Source: an uncultured Pseudomonadota bacterium
Lineage (GTDB): Bacteria > Pseudomonadota > Alphaproteobacteria > RF32 > CAG-239
Direction: 5' to 3'
Length of the DNA stretch: 64,000 nucleotides
NCBI GenBank assembly: GCA_947054505.1
Contig: CAMRWU010000003.1
Location: 1 to 64,000 of the forward strand
The translations under genes and the position numbers were made by a program. Position 1 is the first letter of the stretch, and every line of letters begins with the position of its first letter. Shown piece by piece: positions 16,991 through 24,690 of the stretch. The notes under the pieces were generated by a model. The model saw only the letters and a program-made list of their open reading frames with translations. It was not told the DNA's origin and ran no database searches.

Positions 16991-19243
16991 ATGAGTTTAT
17001 TTGGAGCAATGCAATCCGGAATTTCGGGAATGACCGCCCAGTCAACATCAATGGGGGCCATTTCTGATAACATTTCCAATGTTAACACAATTGGTTATAA
17101 AAACACTAATATAGCTTTTCAGACTTTAGTAACCAAGCAGGCATCAACCAACTATTATTCACCGGGCGGTGTTCAACCTGTTTCGAAGCAGTCTGTTAAT
17201 GCTCAGGGGCTTTTGGGGGCTAACGCATCATCCACAGCATTGGGTATCAGCGGTAAGGGATACTTTGTGGTCAGCACTGCGGCCAACCCGGGGCTGGGTG
17301 ATACTTGGGCTTATACCCGTGCCGGTGATTTTGATGCCGATCAGAATGGATATTTGAAAAATACGGCCGGTTTCTACCTGCAAGGATGGTCTTTAATGCC
17401 TTGGGATGGCAATTCAAATGCCAGTATCGTAAACATCAACGGCATTAATTATATGAAAGCTTATGCTGGCGCTAACGGTGAAACTGTTTACATTAATGAT
17501 AACATTGTTGATAGCCGCAATATGCAACCGATTAATCTTGGTTCTATCGGTGGTACGGCCAGTGCGACACAACAAATCAGCTTTGGGGCAAACCTGCCTG
17601 CCAATGCGCCGATTTTTGATCCGGCAGTTCCCAGTGCCGGTGGTCGTTACAGTGTTAACGCATTGATTTATGATAGCTTGGGCAATGCCAGCAACTTGAG
17701 TTTCGATTTTACTAAAGAGACATCTAACAGCTGGGGTATGGCCACATCTATTCCTCCAGGAGCGGCTTCAATCACATTGACAAGTGGCCGTGAAACTTTC
17801 GGTGATGCCAGTAAAGATATTTATTACTCCGCCGGTCAGCTCGAATTTACGAAAGTTCCGGATGAAGGATCTTCCATCACGATTGAAGATGAAGGAAAAG
17901 CTCCTGCTGGTATTTCTCAAAAGTTTACCTACGTCTTTACGTCAGACCCTTCCAGTGTAACCGAACCAAACACATTTGCTGTCGATATTTCAACCGGTGT
18001 CGTTTCCGCTTCTGACTTTGCTCAGCGCTTTATTAAGGTTCTGCAAGACACAATGCCGGATGCCAACCGTTTCAGCGTCAGCTCCAACAGCATCCAGATT
18101 GTTCAGTCTTTGACCGGTAATGCTCTGGCTATTGATACCAGCAAAACTTTAGCTTGTGTTCAGTCTGCGGTTAATCCAAAACCGGAAACCGGAATCCCGA
18201 CAGGTCAGTTCCGTATTGAAAAAATCGATAATGATTTGAAAAACGTCGGTAGCTTGACTTTTGTTGATACAGATCCCAACAGCTATGCCGGTAAGACATT
18301 CACTTTTGGTGATAAGACTTATGAATTTGTTAACGGTGGTGCGGCTAGCGGTGACAATATTGCCATCGACCTTGCCAATGCGATGGTTAACGGTGACTTT
18401 AGCGTTTCCAAATTAGCCGGCGTGGTTGCTGAACAGATTCGTACCAATGGCGGATTGATTGAACCGGAACGCGTTTCTTTCAGTGGTTCGACCGTGACCT
18501 TTACACCGACCACAACCGGTCCGGATATGACTTTCAATTTTGGCAGTCTGACAGGTTTGGCTTATGGTGAAACTCGTTTCGGAGACGCTTGGGTTTCAAC
18601 AACAGGCGGCGAAATTACTCTGAAAAACGAATTCAGCTTTAACAATACCGATATTGAGCAGGGAGCTCTTGTTCCGGCTGTTCGTTTCAACACCGATGGA
18701 ACCCCAAAATACATAAACGTTGATGAAATGCAGGTTGTATGGGCAAATGGTGCTGAAAATATGAACGGTGACTACAAGCAAGGAACTCCGATCAGCATTC
18801 AAATGGGTACCGCTGATGCCAATGACGGTTTGACCAGCTTGTCCGGTAACTTTGATACCAACTATGTTAGACAAGACGGTGCCAAGTTTGGTAGTTATTC
18901 CGGTGTTCAGGTTGATGAACAAGGGGTTGTAACAGCATTGTTTGATAACGGTGAAACTCGTCCGATTGCCATTTTGCCTTTGGCAACCTTTGCCAACCCG
19001 AATGGTATGACCGCTTTGACAGGTAACGTTTGGATTGAGACAGATAATTCCGGTCAAGTTTTGCTGAAACAGGCAGGTACAAACGGTGCCGGTGAAATCT
19101 CAGGAAACTCTTTGGAACAGTCCACAGTTGATTTGGCTACGGAGTTTTCGAATATGATTATCACACAGCGTGCTTATTCTGCCGCAACAAAGATCATCAC
19201 CACGGCAGATGAAATGCTGGAAGAATTGACACGTCTGACCTAG
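16991..19243 (+). CDS. flgE: flagellar hook protein FlgE
   Basis: 750 residues, well above the about 400 of enteric FlgE. It forms the curved hook joining the basal body to the filament. The N-terminal rod/hook signature is MSLFGAMQSGISGMTAQSTSMGAISDNISNVNTIGYKNTN and the C-terminal one is LEQSTVDLATEFSNMIITQRAYSAATKIITTADEMLEELTRL; both form the coiled-coil D0 core. The middle 500 residues are beta-rich, surface-exposed insertions. A second, shorter FlgE-like gene lies at 21.77 kb. Last gene of the operon; a terminator follows at 19302. Ribosome site TTAGGAG. Confidence 0.95.
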   Translation: MSLFGAMQSGISGMTAQSTSMGAISDNISNVNTIGYKNTNIAFQTLVTKQASTNYYSPGGVQPVSKQSVNAQGLLGANASSTALGISGKGYFVVSTAANPGLGDTWAYTRAGDFDADQNGYLKNTAGFYLQGWSLMPWDGNSNASIVNINGINYMKAYAGANGETVYINDNIVDSRNMQPINLGSIGGTASATQQISFGANLPANAPIFDPAVPSAGGRYSVNALIYDSLGNASNLSFDFTKETSNSWGMATSIPPGAASITLTSGRETFGDASKDIYYSAGQLEFTKVPDEGSSITIEDEGKAPAGISQKFTYVFTSDPSSVTEPNTFAVDISTGVVSASDFAQRFIKVLQDTMPDANRFSVSSNSIQIVQSLTGNALAIDTSKTLACVQSAVNPKPETGIPTGQFRIEKIDNDLKNVGSLTFVDTDPNSYAGKTFTFGDKTYEFVNGGAASGDNIAIDLANAMVNGDFSVSKLAGVVAEQIRTNGGLIEPERVSFSGSTVTFTPTTTGPDMTFNFGSLTGLAYGETRFGDAWVSTTGGEITLKNEFSFNNTDIEQGALVPAVRFNTDGTPKYINVDEMQVVWANGAENMNGDYKQGTPISIQMGTADANDGLTSLSGNFDTNYVRQDGAKFGSYSGVQVDEQGVVTALFDNGETRPIAILPLATFANPNGMTALTGNVWIETDNSGQVLLKQAGTNGAGEISGNSLEQSTVDLATEFSNMIITQRAYSAATKIITTADEMLEELTRLT

Positions 19244-19301
19244 TAAAGGAAAGAAATAGGTTTGCAAATTTTCCTTAAACAATTTGTTCCTCCTAAAACA
19301 A

Positions 19302-19336
19302 ACGTCGCCTGCAAGAATTCAGGCGGCGTTTTTTAT
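19302..19336 (+). terminator. terminator of the fliK-flgD-flgE operon
   Basis: ACGTCGCCTG pairs with CAGGCGGCGT (one G-U pair), followed by TTTTTT. Confidence 0.85.
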
Positions 19337-19463
19337 TTGCCCGTCGTGCCACGACTGCAAACGAGAGTTCTCAACAGCCGCTTAAGTGTTGCCCGTCGTG
19401 CCACGACTGCAAACGAGGATTTTCAACAGCCGCTTAAGTGGTGTCCCACCCGCAGGGTGTAGG
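19337..19463 (+). repeat. tandem copies of the dispersed palindromic repeat
   Basis: Two 52-bp units in tandem (19337-19388 and 19389-19440), differing at only a few positions, each containing the core GTCGTGCCACGACTGCAAACG with the internal palindrome GTCGTG-C-CACGAC. Unit 2 is followed by the small palindrome CACCC-GCA-GGGTG. The same core and palindrome, similarly spaced, overlap the end of accC at 12.12-12.19 kb. Confidence 0.75.
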
Positions 19464-19563
19464 TAATTTGGCTAGGTCACCTGTAAATGCCAAAAATAAT
19501 GTTTATCTTATAATTGTTCACGATGATGGTGAAAAAAGAAATTTGTTTCTTATGCCATTATGA
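19438..19563 (+). pseudogene. short open frame, possible decayed gene remnant
   Basis: A GTG-initiated frame of 41 codons with no ribosome site. It begins inside the repeat element (VSHPQGVGNL) and ends with coding-looking sequence (NNVYLIIVHDDGEKRNLFLMPL). A stop codon in frame lies immediately upstream. It may be the 3' remnant of a gene truncated by the repeat, or chance. The rest of the flgE-to-19697 gap shows only the repeat, this frame and the palindrome at 19647. Confidence 0.2.
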
Positions 19564-19646
19564 GTGTACACACATTCTTACGGTATTTTAATGGCACAAG
19601 AATCATTGCGTTTGAATCCTTGCCGGCAAAATCAGGGAAGAATGAG

Positions 19647-19678
19647 AAAGGCGTCAGGATATATATCCTGACGCCTTT
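19647..19678. terminator. perfect 32-bp palindrome, probable terminator of the 631-residue gene
   Basis: AAAGGCGTCAGGATAT followed directly by its exact reverse complement. It sits about 20 bp past the stop of the minus-strand gene at 19697. The T-run is short on either strand, so termination is likely but not certain. Confidence 0.65.
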
Positions 19679-19696
19679 CGCTGTTGATAGGAAAAT

Positions 19697-21592
19697 TTAC
19701 CGAGAGAAATCTCTGTTTGGTATCGGCATCGCCCTTCCGGATGAGTTGGAGCTTCTGTTTGGTAACGGAGCCCATCTTCTGGAATCTTGTTGGGGATTGA
19801 CATCATAAGGAATTGTTGTAGGCGAATTAGCATATATATATGTACCATTACCATTTCTTGTTAAATCTTCACTATTGACTTTCATTTGTGTATACGTATG
19901 AGATTTTCTTAGAGACAATTTAATGCCGGGGAAATCATCCTCCATAGCATCAGAAGTTTTTTCAATAATTCTCTGGGTGTCTTCTCGAATTTCTTTAAGC
20001 GGATCTTTATCTTTTCGTCTTATAGCGATCTCAGGATTATTAAGGTCATTAGTAATCGCCATTTTATGTTCCTCAAGTCTATGTTGAAACATTCTATCAA
20101 GCATTTTTTTAAGTGTATCCGAAGATGAATAACTAAATTGTCCCGTTTTAGTAGCTTCTCTGATTGAGTCTGAAATATCAGCAGCAGCACGAAAAGCGGC
20201 CTGTGTTGTAATGAAATCATAGCCTTTTTGATCAGGGGCGTCAGCTCTTTTAGTTTTATCATAATCATTAGCTTTTTTGGTAATTTCTTTAGTCATAGTG
20301 CTGAGATATTCACGATTGAAACGTTCCACAGACGCTCCTTGCAGTTTGGTTATCTCTGTTTGCAAAACAGAGTTTGTGGTGTAGTTGGCATTTTTGCTGG
20401 CTTTATAAGCTTCTTGTTCTTGCAAAATGCCTAAAAGCCGTTCTTTGAATTCAGACATTTTGCCTGAGTCGGTATTATTTTTTTCAGCGGCTTCAAGCAT
20501 TTTTTTGACGGCATCGGCATCTAATTCAATCGCATCGGGATACTGAGCGCTTTTACAAATCGGAACCATCAACGTTTTTCCGGCACCTTCCATAAAGGCC
20601 ACATATTCGCTACCACCGATTTCCACGGCAGAGGGCATGGTGAAATAATCTGCACCGCCGGTTTTGAGTGCATCTAAGCACATAACCGCAATTTTTGAAT
20701 CGAATTTTTCTCCGTTCCACATGCGATAAGTAGCGCTGGGAACGCCTTTTTCCATTTTAACTTTTACATCAAAAACTTTTTTGTTTTTGCCTTTTGAGTC
20801 TTCCTTTGTTGCGGTTAGTTTATAGCCGTTCCAGATATTCCCTATCTGTATATTGCCGCTGTATCCCATGCTTCCCATTTTGGCTTTGATTTTATTGCGC
20901 ATGGCGTAGAGACCTTGATTTTTATTGCCGCCTCCCTGTGTAATGGCCGCATTTGCATCAAGCAAAAGAGCTTCTAACTCTTCATAAGTCAGATTGTTAA
21001 AGTCACTGGGTAAATCAAATTCATTACTAGCCCCGACAACTTCATTGGCGGCCTCGTTTTGAGAGGCTTCTCTCCAAGCATCGTTAATACTTTGGGTGGA
21101 GCCGTCTTGTGCTTTGACCGTAGCATTTTCCGGAAGCTGAGTTACTTCAAGTCCCGCGTTATCCATCAAATCGTGTAGTGCGACAAGTTGTTCTTTCGGT
21201 ATTTGATTTTCTTGAGCTAATACCAAACTAACGGAATCACTCATAATTGCCAATTGCAATCCGGAATCTTGATTTTGACAGCGTAAAACCAATTTGTCGT
21301 CTTTATCCTGAATTTGAGCGTTACTGTCTCCGGTATTATAGTTCCAAATAGAGGCCAGTGTTCCGTATTGTTTCTTTTGGTCATCGGAAAGGGTATCATA
21401 ACGTTGGTCGGCATCTTGCAGAATCTGTTCATTGAAATTTGCGAACAAAGCTTCCTTTTCTTCGGGAGTGGCTTGCTCCCCTTTGCGCAATAACTCTCTG
21501 TATTGAGCTAAAGCTTCTGCTAATTTTTGTTGCGGATTATCATTTTCGTTTCGTACCATTTTTGTGCCAAATTTTAACAAGTTTCCAGCCAT
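19697..21592 (-). CDS. hypothetical 631-residue protein inside the flagellar cluster
   Basis: 631 residues, not recognised. No signal peptide or membrane span. The first 200 residues are acidic and Gln/Glu/Asn-rich (NPQQKLAEALAQYRELLRKGEQATPEEKEALFANFNEQ); the middle (about 215-345) looks globular (GNIQIGNIWNGYKLTAT, ADYFTMPSAVEIGGSEYVAFMEG); residues about 345-560 are strongly helical and charged; the tail is Pro/Arg/Asn/Ser-rich (about 590-631). AAAGGA precedes the ATG. It is encoded opposite to and between two flagellar hook operons and has its own terminator, so it is a separate unit. A large soluble protein with a disordered tail and no homology in memory could be a secreted effector, but this is only a guess. 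Confidence 0.75.
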   Translation of the reverse strand: MAGNLLKFGTKMVRNENDNPQQKLAEALAQYRELLRKGEQATPEEKEALFANFNEQILQDADQRYDTLSDDQKKQYGTLASIWNYNTGDSNAQIQDKDDKLVLRCQNQDSGLQLAIMSDSVSLVLAQENQIPKEQLVALHDLMDNAGLEVTQLPENATVKAQDGSTQSINDAWREASQNEAANEVVGASNEFDLPSDFNNLTYEELEALLLDANAAITQGGGNKNQGLYAMRNKIKAKMGSMGYSGNIQIGNIWNGYKLTATKEDSKGKNKKVFDVKVKMEKGVPSATYRMWNGEKFDSKIAVMCLDALKTGGADYFTMPSAVEIGGSEYVAFMEGAGKTLMVPICKSAQYPDAIELDADAVKKMLEAAEKNNTDSGKMSEFKERLLGILQEQEAYKASKNANYTTNSVLQTEITKLQGASVERFNREYLSTMTKEITKKANDYDKTKRADAPDQKGYDFITTQAAFRAAADISDSIREATKTGQFSYSSSDTLKKMLDRMFQHRLEEHKMAITNDLNNPEIAIRRKDKDPLKEIREDTQRIIEKTSDAMEDDFPGIKLSLRKSHTYTQMKVNSEDLTRNGNGTYIYANSPTTIPYDVNPQQDSRRWAPLPNRSSNSSGRAMPIPNRDFSR

Positions 21593-21714
21593 GGTAAATC
21601 CTTTCGCAATATAAACCTTTCTCTTATTTTAATGTAAAATAGAGAAAAAAGCAAGTTTTTTGTCAGGTTGACAGTATTTTATCCGGTTGGGGTTAATTTT
21701 TTGATAATATAAAA

Positions 21715-21730
21715 TGGCATAAAAATTGCA
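21715..21730 (+). promoter_or_regulatory. sigma-54 promoter of the second flgE-like gene
   Basis: TGGCATAAAAATTGCA: GG (21716-21717), 10 bp, GC (21728-21729). Nearly the same element as the fliK and flgI promoters. Confidence 0.8.
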
Positions 21731-21769
21731 TGTTAGTATGTAGAAAAATATAAATTGAGAGGTGTAACT

Positions 21770-22975
21770 ATGGCTCTAAGTATGTTTATTCCCTCGACCA
21801 CCGGTATGGAGGCATATTCTCATGCCATCACACAGGTGAGTACGAATATTGCCAATATGAACACCGTCGGTTACAAAACAAACCAGACGATGTTCTATAC
21901 GCTTTTGGGGAGTTCTCCCGTTGTCAAAAATAACAATACGGGAATTAACTCATCCAAGGCAGATATTCAGGGGGTGGGTTATTATGACCGCACATTGATT
22001 GAGAAAGAAGGGTTGATCCAGCAAACCGGCGGCAATTATGACGTGGCGATTAATGGTAACGGCAATGCCTTTTTTACTCTGCAGGATGGTTATAATAATG
22101 TTTATTATACCCGTGCCGGTGATTTTGGCACTCAGTCGATAAAAGGGCAAACCTATCTTATTGCCCATAACGGGATGAGGGTGCAGGGTTTTGCCGCATT
22201 GGAAGGTGGTGGTTTCAGCGATAGCGCTGACGATATTATCTTGAGCTATCCGGAAAGGATTCCCGCTCGGGCAACCACCACGGCATCAATTTCTGCCAAT
22301 GTGCCTGCCGATGGTGTTGAATCAAGCAGTTATGGCATTCCTGTTTATGCCGAAAATCATGAAAGTGATTCTCTTACCATGACTTTCAAAAAAGTAGAAG
22401 GCAAGGTTAATACATGGGATGTGTCTTTCAGCGTGGAAGGCGGAACGGCGTCGGGAAGTGTCGGTGAAGTTATTTTCAGTACGGATGGCAAGATTGTCTC
22501 ACCTAAAAATATGACGGTTGATATTCAGTGGGATGATGGTCCGTCAAATAATATAGCGCTTGATTTGTCTGAGGTTACGCAATATGCCGGAGGTGTCGGT
22601 ACCGTCTTTATCAAACAAAATGGTGCGGCCAGCGGTGATTTGCAAAAGACCTCAATCGACGATAACGGTATTCTCAAGGCAACATATAGCAATGGCGATA
22701 CTCATAACATTGCCAAGCTGGCGCTGACCGGTTTTACATCACCGGATAATCTGTATCCGATTGATGAAACGCTGTTTGAGGCCAATTCGGATACCGGAGA
22801 CAGTTACTACGTGACCGGAACGTATATTATTCCGGAAGCGTTGGAGCGTTCAACGGTTGATGTTATTGACCAGTTTGGTGTGATGATGATTACGCAACGA
22901 GCCTACACCAGCAACGCCAACGCTTTTACGGTTAACGATGAAATGCTTCAAACGGCCGTAAATTTGAAAACATAA
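21770..22975 (+). CDS. FlgE-like flagellar hook/basal-body protein (second copy)
   Basis: About 401 residues from the ATG at 21770, chosen over an upstream in-frame TTG because GAGAGG lies 7 bp before it. The N-terminus (GMEAYSHAITQVSTNIANMNTVGYKTNQTMFYTLLG) and C-terminus (ALERSTVDVIDQFGVMMITQRAYTSNANAFTVNDEMLQTAVNLK) are the paired D0 helices of rod/hook axial proteins. Length matches a standard FlgE rather than FlgF/FlgG. With a 750-residue FlgE encoded 2.5 kb upstream, this is a paralogue that might form part of the hook or a hook junction. Single-gene unit with its own sigma-54 promoter and terminator. Confidence 0.85.
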   Translation: MALSMFIPSTTGMEAYSHAITQVSTNIANMNTVGYKTNQTMFYTLLGSSPVVKNNNTGINSSKADIQGVGYYDRTLIEKEGLIQQTGGNYDVAINGNGNAFFTLQDGYNNVYYTRAGDFGTQSIKGQTYLIAHNGMRVQGFAALEGGGFSDSADDIILSYPERIPARATTTASISANVPADGVESSSYGIPVYAENHESDSLTMTFKKVEGKVNTWDVSFSVEGGTASGSVGEVIFSTDGKIVSPKNMTVDIQWDDGPSNNIALDLSEVTQYAGGVGTVFIKQNGAASGDLQKTSIDDNGILKATYSNGDTHNIAKLALTGFTSPDNLYPIDETLFEANSDTGDSYYVTGTYIIPEALERSTVDVIDQFGVMMITQRAYTSNANAFTVNDEMLQTAVNLKT

Positions 22976-22978
22976 AAC

Positions 22979-23008
22979 AAAAGCCGCCTTAAAGGCGGCT
23001 TTTTTTAT
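22979..23008 (+). terminator. terminator after the second flgE-like gene
   Basis: AAGCCGCCTT / AAGGCGGCTT stem with one-base loop and a run of seven T. Confidence 0.85.
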
Positions 23009-24531
23009 TTTGTCTGTTGTTTCTTGTAGTACAGTGCCTGTTTGGCCAAGTCACATCCTTTTAACTCGCAGGGAATATTGTTAAAATCTTGTATGGATTG
23101 ATAAATTTCCTTGGTTTGCTCAGATGTTGCGCCGGTTAAAATCGGTTGTGAAAAATTTGGAATCCGCATGGTTTGTGGTTCGGATTTTCGCGGGGGTATT
23201 TGCTTGGTCGCTGGTGCTGCCGGTTGAGGAGCTTCTTGTTGGCTCATAGCACGCATGCTGTTTAAGTTGTTTTGAAGCAAGTCATCATAGAAAGGTGATG
23301 AAAAAAATTTCAAACCGTGTATTGGACAGTCATATAGCGAAGAATCAAACTGCGTAATATATTGTGACAAATCCGTTCCTTTATAGGAGTAGATTTGCTG
23401 AATAATCTCATCTGAAACTGGTGTGGTTGTCGGTAAAACAAAAACTGTGTTTTTCTGTGCAATTTGCGCAAATGTGTCGGATGCAAGTTGGGGTGCTGTC
23501 ACTTGTTCCTTAAGGTTGTTGTAGCACGAGGTGATGATTTCCGGATTTTGTTTGATAACATCGGTGCTGATGCCTTTGAGCATGGATTTTAGACCTTCGG
23601 CTACAAAAATATGGGAAATCACATCCGTAGAAATATGATACCCTAGTTCCTTCAGGCGATTAATCTGCGCTTTAATACGGTTGCAGTATTCTTTTTTGTT
23701 ATCTTGGCATAAGTCTGTCAGCCCCACGTTGTTAATCAGGGATATTTGCTCATCCGTGATTTGAATATCCTCTCCCATATATTTTCCAAAATCCACACCT
23801 CCGATATTGTAAGCAATCTTGGAAACTTTTTGATAGTTAACAGCATACACGGTTTCCGGTGTATTAGCATCCATTCTTTCCAGATAGCGTTCTGTCATGC
23901 GGATAATACTGGGAAGATAGACCGGAGCATAAACCCTCATCCACCAAGCTTTTGTTTCTTTTGCAATAAAGTCCCATTCTTGTTCGCGGCTGGGGGCATC
24001 TGTTGCTTCGGGAGAGATACTGCCGTTGGCAACTGCTTTAAAATAATAAGCAAATTTTCCTTTTTTGGCTTTTTCGAGATAAGCTTTCTTATCATTAGCC
24101 GCCAGATATTCGTAACGCAAGGTTAAAAGTTCGCACATTGAAGCGGAGATTTCATCATGCATACACATTTTTGCGTATTGCAGAGGAGATAATTTTAGGG
24201 AGCGCAAGCCTTTCAAAAAGTTGTCACGATGTTTGTTTTCATGCGCAAGAATAGATAAGTTCAAGGAAAACCGGTCATCATTTTCAACAAAGTTTCGAAC
24301 AATCTGGGCTCTACTGCAAAAAGCAAGAGCACCTGAAGGGCGATCAAGTGTGTCAACAGTAAAGGAAATATCGATTGTCGGTTGGGTAACGTTGGGTATG
24401 GAAGGAAGGCGTTCCGTTCTCGGTTTCTTGGGGACATTATTGTCTGAGTTTTGCTTTTGACATCCGCTTCCAAACAATGACATGGCGGCAATAGTGGCAA
24501 TAAATCCGGCTTTTTTTAGACGCGTACCCAT
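23005..24531 (-). CDS. putative lipoprotein with an HExxH metallopeptidase-like motif
   Basis: 508 residues from the ATG at 24531, which has GGAGGATAAT upstream; an in-frame upstream start would put 20 residues before the signal. N-terminal lipoprotein signal (GFIATIAAMSLFGSGC, Cys24), although Gly at -3 is not the usual Leu. The motif AHENKH (97-101) fits the zinc-binding HExxH pattern, with HDEISASMCE (125-134) as a candidate third ligand about 25 residues later. This suggests a periplasmic zinc peptidase, but the rest (about 140-508, helical, with a Gln/Pro-rich stretch near 440) matches no family I recognise. Transcribed alone, leftward, facing the flgE-like gene. Confidence 0.7.
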   Translation of the reverse strand: MGTRLKKAGFIATIAAMSLFGSGCQKQNSDNNVPKKPRTERLPSIPNVTQPTIDISFTVDTLDRPSGALAFCSRAQIVRNFVENDDRFSLNLSILAHENKHRDNFLKGLRSLKLSPLQYAKMCMHDEISASMCELLTLRYEYLAANDKKAYLEKAKKGKFAYYFKAVANGSISPEATDAPSREQEWDFIAKETKAWWMRVYAPVYLPSIIRMTERYLERMDANTPETVYAVNYQKVSKIAYNIGGVDFGKYMGEDIQITDEQISLINNVGLTDLCQDNKKEYCNRIKAQINRLKELGYHISTDVISHIFVAEGLKSMLKGISTDVIKQNPEIITSCYNNLKEQVTAPQLASDTFAQIAQKNTVFVLPTTTPVSDEIIQQIYSYKGTDLSQYITQFDSSLYDCPIHGLKFFSSPFYDDLLQNNLNSMRAMSQQEAPQPAAPATKQIPPRKSEPQTMRIPNFSQPILTGATSEQTKEIYQSIQDFNNIPCELKGCDLAKQALYYKKQQTK

Positions 24532-24553
24532 TGAAATTATCCTCCGTTTAAAC

Positions 24554-24582
24554 ATATAAAATATGTTACCAGAAATTGACAA
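24554..24582 (-). promoter_or_regulatory. predicted promoter of the HExxH lipoprotein gene
   Basis: Minus strand TTGTCA (24582-24577), 17 bp, TTATAT (24559-24554), close to the ATG at 24531. Confidence 0.4.
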
Positions 24583-24690
24583 AAGTTTCAAGAGGCTTGG
24601 TGATTATCTTTAAGCAATCTTGACGTTGTCGGTTGAGGAGATTAAAATAAAAGCATCATTGTTTTTTCCGCTAAACATTAGGGTGATTTT

